Shown here one piece after another: positions 7,531 to 12,881 of a stretch of DNA of 12,881 nucleotides (within the stretch, counting starts at the first letter, position 1; each line of letters opens with the position of its first letter). The stretch is from an uncultured Opitutia bacterium (GTDB taxonomy: Bacteria; Verrucomicrobiota; Verrucomicrobiia; Opitutales; UBA953). A program made the translations under genes and the position numbers. The notes under the pieces are model-generated. The model worked only from the letters and a program-made list of their open reading frames with translations. It was not told the DNA's origin and did not search any database. Location of the stretch: assembly GCA_903929325.1 (NCBI GenBank), contig CAIYUD010000037.1:1-12881 (forward strand), in the 5' to 3' direction.

Positions 7531-9570
7531 TTAAGGCGCAATCCACTTACCTTTTTCTTTAATAAGGTCGACTAAGCGATCAACGGCTTCCTCTTGCGGA
7601 ATGTTGAACTTTACCGGCGTCTTGCCGACATAGAGATTAATTTTACCGGGAGCTCCGCCAACATAACCAAAGTCAGCATCGGCCATTTCGCCAGGGCCAT
7701 TCACAATACAACCCATCACGGCAATGGTGACGCCCTTGAGGTGGTCAGTGCGCGCCTTTACCTTCAGGGTCGTCGACTGAATGTCGAATAAGGTTCGGCC
7801 GCAGCTTGGACACGCAATGTACTCGGTTTTGGTCTGACGTGCACGCGCGCCCTGCAATATGTCGTAAGCCAACGTCAGCCGTTTGTCGAAAGATGTAGGC
7901 ACTTCACACGAAACCAGATCGCCCAAACCGTCGACCAGCAAGCCGCCCGCCAGCACCGATGCGTGTAAGAGTTGATCGGGGTAGGCAGGCCCAACCCCTG
8001 CGTGCTGCTGAGCTGTCGACCGAATCCACAGCGGGACGCCCGCAAACCCTAGACGTGATAATTCGTTAACCATCCGACGGTATTCACCGAGGGCGTGGGT
8101 AAAGGCACCGTTGTGCGTGGCACAGACTAAACGTCTGCCAACCGGCAGTGCTTCAAGTGCATCAACAATATCAGAGAGATACTCTGCTTCGGTATTGATG
8201 GCGAGAGTGACATGAGCGGCGGCACACGCTTCGGCCCAAGCGCGCGTATCTTCGGGGCGCGAGAAACGATTATGTGTTCGAACGACTACCAAATTTGCAC
8301 CCAGTCCCTTGAAAGGAAACTCGGCGGGTAAAGTTGCATCGACCTCAACGAAAATCGTTTGGACGACTGACTCGAGACCTTGTCGGAGTGCGGCCAGCCC
8401 AGTTGCGTCGGCATTGGATTCATAACGTACGAGTAAGCCCTCAACGCGTGCCTCTCGCTGACGTGCGTGCGCATCGATAACTTCTTTGGCCGCTAATGCA
8501 GTTTCAGAAAGCGAGAAAGAGCTTCGGACGACTACCCGCGGGACATCGCTCGATCCCGCATGACAGGATTTACTGAGAACAATCGATTCGGTTGCCCGAC
8601 GATTAAAGACATACGGATCAATGCCGCCACACGCAGCCTCATCGGCTACTTGAGGGGCACGACTCGCCTCAATCGTAGCTGGCTGAAATGCATCGACGGC
8701 TTTTACCAACTGCCGACACACCGGGATTTCATGCCAAGCGTCCTCTGTTAAGGAAACACGAATGGTATCCCCGAGGCCATCAGCCAAGAGTGAGCCAATC
8801 CCAATCGCAGACTTAATACGGGCATCTTCGCCTTCGCCGGCCTCCGTCACACCGAGGTGCAATGGGTAATCCATACCCTCCTCGCGCATCCTCAGGGCCG
8901 CCAGACGATAAGCCTCCACCATGACCTTCGGGTTGGAAGATTTCATGGAAAGCACGAGGTCCCGCAGACCATGGCTCTCACAAATCCGCACAAACTCTAA
9001 AGCGGACTCTACCATGCCCAGAGGCGAGTCGCCGAAACGGTTCATAATACGATCGGAGAGTGAACCGTGGTTCGAACCGATTCGTAAAGCGCGACCAAGG
9101 ACTTTGGCGCGTAATACTAAAGGTGAAAAAGCCTCATGTAGGCGCTCGAGCTCTTCGCCGTACTGAGCATCGGTGTATTCGCGAACGGCGAACTTTTTCT
9201 TATCGGCATAATTGCCAGGGTTGACTCGAACTTTTTCGACATGTTCAACCGCCTCCATGGCAGCAGAGGGTAAGAAATGAATATCCGCAACGAGCGGTTG
9301 TTTGAAACCAGCGGCGCGAAACTGTTGATGGATTAACTTCAGCGCCTGTGCAGCGGCTTTATTAGGCGCAGTGATACGAATAATTTCACATCCGACTTCG
9401 GCTAATTGAATACACTGTGCTAAAGTCGCAGCGACATCTTCGGTATCCGAAGTCGTCATCGACTGGAGTCGGATAGGATTTGCACCACCGACAGCGACCC
9501 CGCCGACATTCACCACGCGAGTGAGACGTCGAACTGTACGCAGGCGCGAGCCGCAGTAGGCCGAATCCAT
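7531..9570 (-). CDS. ispG: 4-hydroxy-3-methylbut-2-enyl-diphosphate synthase (flavodoxin/ferredoxin), long form
   Basis: IspG (GcpE) reductively opens methylerythritol cyclodiphosphate to HMBPP using a [4Fe-4S] cluster and an outside electron donor. From the ATG at 9568-9570 the protein has 679 residues, the long three-domain form known from plants, Chlamydiae and Bacteroidota rather than the roughly 370-residue E. coli form. An N-terminal TIM-barrel domain (about 15-290: GGANPIRLQSMTTSDTED, LVADIHF, KVRVNPGN, IGSNHGSLSDRI) is followed by the inserted domain (about 330-570) and a C-terminal cluster domain. Cluster ligands are intact: Cys587 and Cys590 in CPSCGR, Cys621 and Glu628 in GCIVNGPGEM. 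An in-frame GTG at 9583-9585 would add five residues; the ATG gives a leader like that of related long forms and is preferred. The stop is ten bases from that of convergent rseP. Confidence 0.97.
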   Translation of the reverse strand: MDSAYCGSRLRTVRRLTRVVNVGGVAVGGANPIRLQSMTTSDTEDVAATLAQCIQLAEVGCEIIRITAPNKAAAQALKLIHQQFRAAGFKQPLVADIHFLPSAAMEAVEHVEKVRVNPGNYADKKKFAVREYTDAQYGEELERLHEAFSPLVLRAKVLGRALRIGSNHGSLSDRIMNRFGDSPLGMVESALEFVRICESHGLRDLVLSMKSSNPKVMVEAYRLAALRMREEGMDYPLHLGVTEAGEGEDARIKSAIGIGSLLADGLGDTIRVSLTEDAWHEIPVCRQLVKAVDAFQPATIEASRAPQVADEAACGGIDPYVFNRRATESIVLSKSCHAGSSDVPRVVVRSSFSLSETALAAKEVIDAHARQREARVEGLLVRYESNADATGLAALRQGLESVVQTIFVEVDATLPAEFPFKGLGANLVVVRTHNRFSRPEDTRAWAEACAAAHVTLAINTEAEYLSDIVDALEALPVGRRLVCATHNGAFTHALGEYRRMVNELSRLGFAGVPLWIRSTAQQHAGVGPAYPDQLLHASVLAGGLLVDGLGDLVSCEVPTSFDKRLTLAYDILQGARARQTKTEYIACPSCGRTLFDIQSTTLKVKARTDHLKGVTIAVMGCIVNGPGEMADADFGYVGGAPGKINLYVGKTPVKFNIPQEEAVDRLVDLIKEKGKWIAP

Positions 9571-9724
9571 AAGCCTATGAAGCACCTAAACCGCAAAGCA
9601 CTAAAGGCAAAAGAAGCCTGCGAAGGCCGTGTGGAGGTAAGCCAACCAACACCTGGGCACGAATCCCTCTGATTTTCAGCCCATACCGGCCTCTTTCGTC
9701 TTTAACCCCCCTTCGGTAGCCTAT

Positions 9725-9737
9725 TGGATAGTATCCA
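9725..9737. promoter_or_regulatory. Palindrome just before the gpmI start
   Basis: TGGATAGTATCCA is a perfect palindrome with 6-base arms about a single central base, ending three bases before the gpmI ATG at 9741. A one-base centre suits a protein-bound DNA dyad better than an RNA hairpin. It overlaps GATAGTAT, which loosely resembles a -10 element but is too close to the ATG unless the message is nearly leaderless. No regulator is identified. Confidence 0.3.
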
Positions 9738-9740
9738 TCC

Positions 9741-11291
9741 ATGAAGCCAGTCCTCCTCGTGATCCGTGATGGTTGGGGTGAAAACCACAACCCTGCCCAT
9801 GACGCTTTCAATGCTATCAAAGTTGCCAATCTGCCTGTCTCGCGTCGGCTAACCCAAGACTGGCCACGCACAGAGATTCTCGCCCACGGCCTCGATGTCG
9901 GACTGCCCGTTGGCATTATGGGTAATTCCGAGGTTGGTCATCAAAACATCGGCGCAGGACGTATTGTAGATCAAGAAATCGTGCGCATCGACAAAGGGCT
10001 GACCGACCCACAATCGATGCGTGAGATCAAAGCCTTTCGTGGGTTAGTTGATAACGTAAAGTCCACCGGTGGCGCAGTGCACCTAATGGGACTTTGCTCC
10101 GAAGCAGGCGTGCACTCCACCCTGCCTCACCTTTATGCCATCTTACGCCTGCTAAAAACGGAGGGTCTCCATAAAGTTTATATCCACGCATTTATGGACG
10201 GTCGCGATAGCCCTCCGAAAAGCGGACTCGGTTACTTAAAGCAACTCGAAGCTGAACTCGTGAAAATTGGCATCGGTAAAGTTGCCAGCGTCACTGGCCG
10301 TTTCTGGTCGATGGATCGCGACAATCGATGGGAGCGCGTTAAAACCGCCTACGACGCGCTAACGGGAGCACCCGCCCCCGGAGCTGAGTCAGCCGCAGCA
10401 GCTGTGCAGTCTTACTACGACCACCCTACGGACACCTCGACTGTTGGGGATGAATTCGTCCCAGCCACACGTGTACGCGGAACCGCACATATTCAAGATG
10501 GCGACTCCGTCCTCTTCTTTAATTTCCGCGGGGACCGTCCGCGTGAAATCACGCGTGCATTCATTGACCCAGCCTTCAAGGGTTTCGCACGCCCGCAGAT
10601 GCTGAAGTTATTCTATACGACACTGACGAATTACGAAAAAGGACTATGTCCAAATGTCATCTTCGATAAACCACCCAAGATGGTAAATATTCTTGGCGAG
10701 TGGATTGCGAAACAGGGACTCGCCCAGTACCGCACCGCTGAGACGGAAAAATTCCCGCACGTTACTTTCTTCTTTAATGACTACCGTGAAGAACCTTTTA
10801 CAGGTGAAGAGCGCGGGATGGCTCAAAGCCCCAAGGAAGTCTCCACGTACGACCAGAAACCAGAGATGTCGGCCAGTCAGGTTACCGAATTCGCGAAAGC
10901 TGCTATTCTCTCCGGAAAATACGCTCTCGTCATTGTAAACTACGCCAACCCCGACATGGTCGGCCACACCGGCTCATTGAAGGCTGTTTGCAAGGCCTGT
11001 GAGACCGTTGACCAAGGCGTCGGTGAACTTCTTGCCGCCATTGATCAGGTTGGCGGACGTGCCCTCGTCACTGCTGACCATGGCAATGCCGACCAAATGT
11101 GGGAGCCTGAAGAAAAGTCAGCCCACACTCGCCACACCTTAAATCCCGTCGAAGTCGTACTTTATGGCAGCGGACTAAAGGGCGCCAAAATGCGCCCTGC
11201 AGGTCGCCTCGCAGACATTGCCCCGACCTTGCTCGATTTAATGGGCCTGCCGAAGCCAGCGGAGATGACAGGTGTATCGCTGAAGGCTTAA
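9741..11291 (+). CDS. gpmI: 2,3-bisphosphoglycerate-independent phosphoglycerate mutase
   Basis: This cytosolic alkaline-phosphatase-superfamily enzyme interconverts 3- and 2-phosphoglycerate in glycolysis and gluconeogenesis through a phosphoserine intermediate and two metal ions, usually manganese. The 516 residues are the normal length. Seen: RDGWG with metal ligand Asp10, GNSEVGHQNIGAGR with nucleophile Ser63, HAFMDGRDSPPKSG near 149-162, GRFWSMDRDNRWERV at 186-200, FNFRGDRPREITRAF at 260-274, NPDMVGH with Asp405 and His409, TADHGN with Asp446 and His447, and the HTRHT histidine motif at 462-466. Metal and catalytic residues are all accounted for. The start follows from MKPVLLVIRDGWG lying at the family's first strand. 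The REAL neighbours are ispG and ispH on the other strand, so it is a single-gene unit. Its stop codon overlaps that of ispH through a shared TTAA. Confidence 0.97.
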   Translation: MKPVLLVIRDGWGENHNPAHDAFNAIKVANLPVSRRLTQDWPRTEILAHGLDVGLPVGIMGNSEVGHQNIGAGRIVDQEIVRIDKGLTDPQSMREIKAFRGLVDNVKSTGGAVHLMGLCSEAGVHSTLPHLYAILRLLKTEGLHKVYIHAFMDGRDSPPKSGLGYLKQLEAELVKIGIGKVASVTGRFWSMDRDNRWERVKTAYDALTGAPAPGAESAAAAVQSYYDHPTDTSTVGDEFVPATRVRGTAHIQDGDSVLFFNFRGDRPREITRAFIDPAFKGFARPQMLKLFYTTLTNYEKGLCPNVIFDKPPKMVNILGEWIAKQGLAQYRTAETEKFPHVTFFFNDYREEPFTGEERGMAQSPKEVSTYDQKPEMSASQVTEFAKAAILSGKYALVIVNYANPDMVGHTGSLKAVCKACETVDQGVGELLAAIDQVGGRALVTADHGNADQMWEPEEKSAHTRHTLNPVEVVLYGSGLKGAKMRPAGRLADIAPTLLDLMGLPKPAEMTGVSLKA

Positions 11292-12157
11292 AGGCTTTCC
11301 AGTCTCTTCACGACCTCGTCGATCAGGAAGGCCGGCGTGGATGCGCCCGCAGTAACACCAACCGTTTGATAACGCTGTAAGGTTTCAAAGTTAAGTTCAG
11401 CGGCCGTCTCGACGTGGAAACAATGCATCCCCGACATCTCCACAAGTTTGGCCAGTTTGACGGTGTTGGCAGAGTGTCGACCGCCGATGACAACAACCGC
11501 CTCTGCTCCCTCGTTCTTCAACGTTGAGATATCACCCTGACGATCTTTCGTGGCACCACAAATGGTATCAATCACCAAGGCTTCGGGGTAGGCCTTCTTT
11601 AGGTGAATACCGAGACGGGAAAATTCGTCGGTAAACATGGTAGATTGAGATACCATACAGACATCTTTTCCAAGTGGTGGTAGTGCATCAATTTCAGCCT
11701 CGTCACGCACGACGTGCCCTTTCCCTTCTGCGTAACCAAGAAGACCGATAACTTCAGGGTGTGCAGGGTCGCCAAAGATAACTGTCGAAAAGCCGCGCTT
11801 TGCATGCAGACGAATTTTGCCGGCGATAATGCCAACGTCGGGACAGGTTGCGTCACGGAAATCCATTCCGAGTGACTTCAAATATGTTCTACGCTCAGGT
11901 GAAATACCATGCGCACGCACGACCATCACCGCACCCTCGCGATTGCCCATACCCTCTTCGACGGAAGCTTTGCTTTGGTAATCCCCGACCTCACGGACGC
12001 CCTCCTTGGTGAGAACTTCCATCATCTGCCGATTATGAATAAGCGGTCCGTCCGTATAAACCGGACTGCGACCCGAACGGGCATACTCACGGGCAATGTC
12101 GATCGCTCGCTCGACACCCCAGCAAAAACCAGCTGATTTAGCACGGATGACCTTCAC
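11288..12157 (-). CDS. ispH: 4-hydroxy-3-methylbut-2-enyl diphosphate reductase
   Basis: IspH (LytB) carries out the last MEP step, reducing HMBPP to isopentenyl and dimethylallyl diphosphate with a [4Fe-4S] cluster. The 289-residue protein has the three cluster cysteines: Cys12 in AGFCWGVERA, Cys105 in DATCPDVG and Cys200 in TICGATKDRQ (Cys12, Cys96 and Cys197 in E. coli). Substrate and proton-relay residues are also present: His41 in GPLIHN, His84-region RAHG (residues 81-84), His133 and Glu135 in GDPAHPEVIG, the SQST motif at 170-173, and the GGRHSANTVKL segment near 225-235. The start is GTG (12155-12157), giving the family-typical MKVIRAKSAGFC; the nearby ATG is out of frame. Only an AGG-like weak ribosome site precedes it. 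It is a single-gene unit, divergent from the dehydrogenase and convergent with gpmI. The 14-residue longer first half before Cys105 is slightly unlike E. coli but ordinary for the family. Confidence 0.97.
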   Translation of the reverse strand: MKVIRAKSAGFCWGVERAIDIAREYARSGRSPVYTDGPLIHNRQMMEVLTKEGVREVGDYQSKASVEEGMGNREGAVMVVRAHGISPERRTYLKSLGMDFRDATCPDVGIIAGKIRLHAKRGFSTVIFGDPAHPEVIGLLGYAEGKGHVVRDEAEIDALPPLGKDVCMVSQSTMFTDEFSRLGIHLKKAYPEALVIDTICGATKDRQGDISTLKNEGAEAVVVIGGRHSANTVKLAKLVEMSGMHCFHVETAAELNFETLQRYQTVGVTAGASTPAFLIDEVVKRLESL

Positions 12158-12243
12158 CCCATGAAGCCTGAAGGGTCTGGGTCAGGATTCAAGCGTGATG
12201 CGGTAAACTCGACTTTTCTCCGTTTTCTCTAAAGTTAAACGTC

Positions 12244-12881
12244 ATGCGCATCGCATCTCTCTTTTTAGCCCTATTGAGCTCAAGGCTTATCGCCGGAGGC
12301 GAAGCGCTAACCTACCAAGCTGCGGATGCCCTCGGCGGACTCACCTTTCATCAACCACTCGGCTTGGCTGAAATCCCCGGACAAAAAGACCGGCTACTCG
12401 TTTTGGAAAAAAACGGGACCGTTCAACTCGTCACAGGCCTCGTTGAAAATAAACCCACCAAGCGCCTCTTTTTCGACTTAACCCAACCCCGTGATGGAAA
12501 ACTTGAGACTGGAGGAGAGTGCGGCCTGCTGGGTCTCGCCGTACACCCACGCTTTGAAGAAAACCGTGAAGTCTACGTTTACTACAGCCTGAAGATTGGG
12601 GGTAAATTGCATCAACGTATTTCCCGTTTCAAAACTAGCGCCACCGACCCATGGCTGGTCGATGCAACAACTGAGCAACCACTCATCAGCCAACTTGATC
12701 CCGCAGGAAACCACAACGGTGGTGATGTACATTTTGGTCCAGACGGTTACCTTTACTTCTCCTGTGGTGACGGCGGTGCAGCCAACGATGCCTTTGATCA
12801 CGGCGGACATATCGACAAAGGATTCTTTGCGGCCATCTTTCGTATCGACGTTGATCAGCGTCCTGGAAATCGACGCCCCAA
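12244..12881 (+). CDS. Secreted glucose/sorbosone dehydrogenase-type beta-propeller protein, 3' end cut by window edge
   Basis: I translated this open frame directly: 212 codons run without a stop to the window edge. Residues 1 to about 17-21 form a signal peptide (hydrophobic SLFLALLSS core, then LIAGGEA), so the protein is exported. The rest matches the N-terminal half of the six-bladed propeller family of PQQ-dependent soluble sugar dehydrogenases and sorbosone dehydrogenases: KDRLLVLEKNGTVQLV, CGLLGLAVHPRF at 93-104, REVYVYYS, GNHNGGDVHFGPDGYLYFS around 155-173 with His157 as candidate catalytic base, CGDGG at 174-178, and FRIDVDQRPGN near the edge. Family knowledge suggests periplasmic oxidation of a sugar with PQQ; the real substrate and cofactor are not shown, and many verrucomicrobial relatives are fused to cytochrome c or other domains, which would lie beyond the edge. 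No Shine-Dalgarno sequence precedes the ATG. It is divergent from ispH with an 86-base gap. Confidence 0.85.
   Translation, partial: MRIASLFLALLSSRLIAGGEALTYQAADALGGLTFHQPLGLAEIPGQKDRLLVLEKNGTVQLVTGLVENKPTKRLFFDLTQPRDGKLETGGECGLLGLAVHPRFEENREVYVYYSLKIGGKLHQRISRFKTSATDPWLVDATTEQPLISQLDPAGNHNGGDVHFGPDGYLYFSCGDGGAANDAFDHGGHIDKGFFAAIFRIDVDQRPGNRRP

Noticed and set aside
7526..7538. CGCC-TTTAA-GGCG hairpin between rseP and ispG as a bidirectional terminator.
   Set aside because: The GC stem is only four pairs and no T tract follows directly on either strand.
9580..9605. AAGCACCTAAA / AAGCACTAAA direct repeat upstream of ispG.
   Set aside because: It is imperfect, has an irregular period and partly abuts the alternative ispG start; likely chance.
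12214..12229. Repeated TTTTCTC before the dehydrogenase gene.
   Set aside because: Two short pyrimidine heptamers at a nine-base period are expected by chance in a pyrimidine-rich leader.

Overview
The window reads as an ordinary, densely packed bacterial chromosome segment dominated by isoprenoid precursor synthesis. Ten protein genes cover nearly all of it: ispE (partial), a secreted S9 peptidase, xerC-type recombinase, queF, dxr, an rseP-like site-2 protease, ispG, gpmI, ispH and a partial secreted sugar/sorbosone dehydrogenase. Four of the seven enzymes of the methylerythritol phosphate (MEP) pathway lie within about 12 kb. I see no tRNA, rRNA, CRISPR array, insertion sequence, prophage or foreign-looking island, and no gene-free stretch over 300 bases; the largest gap is 170 bases.

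Organism: the long three-domain form of IspG (about 679 residues), the dxr-rseP-ispG neighbourhood, an S9 dipeptidyl-peptidase-type enzyme with GGSAGG at the nucleophile, a glucose/sorbosone dehydrogenase-type secreted protein and the near absence of Shine-Dalgarno sequences together suggest the PVC group, most likely Verrucomicrobiota (perhaps Opitutales/Puniceicoccales). Bacteroidota also have long IspG and few Shine-Dalgarno sites, so this is an inference, not an identification.

Layout: 1-819 (-) ispE, divergent from 923-3013 (+) S9 peptidase; 4367-3016 (-) a queF-xerC pair with a GTGA start/stop overlap; 4510-7520 (+) dxr then rseP; 9570-7531 (-) ispG; 9741-11291 (+) gpmI; 12157-11288 (-) ispH; 12244-12881 (+) dehydrogenase, cut by the window edge. 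Transcription direction flips at almost every unit. Four short divergent regions (820-922, 4368-4509, 9571-9740, 12158-12243) must carry the promoters, and three convergent junctions are nearly or actually overlapping.

How the genes work together: Dxr commits deoxyxylulose phosphate to the pathway, IspE phosphorylates the CDP intermediate, IspG opens the cyclic diphosphate and IspH makes IPP and DMAPP. Dxs, IspD and IspF are not in the window. GpmI acts in lower glycolysis, upstream of the pyruvate used by Dxs. QueF makes preQ1 for queuosine in tRNA, XerC-type recombinases resolve chromosome dimers, RseP-type proteases cut membrane proteins, and the two exported enzymes look like periplasmic peptide and sugar catabolism. 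I did not find a convincing undescribed system. The most useful leads are the scattered MEP cluster, a pair of mutually exclusive inverted repeats in the queF leader, a palindrome abutting the gpmI start, a tandem heptamer with 11-bp period upstream of the S9 gene, and an extra PDZ-like segment in RseP.
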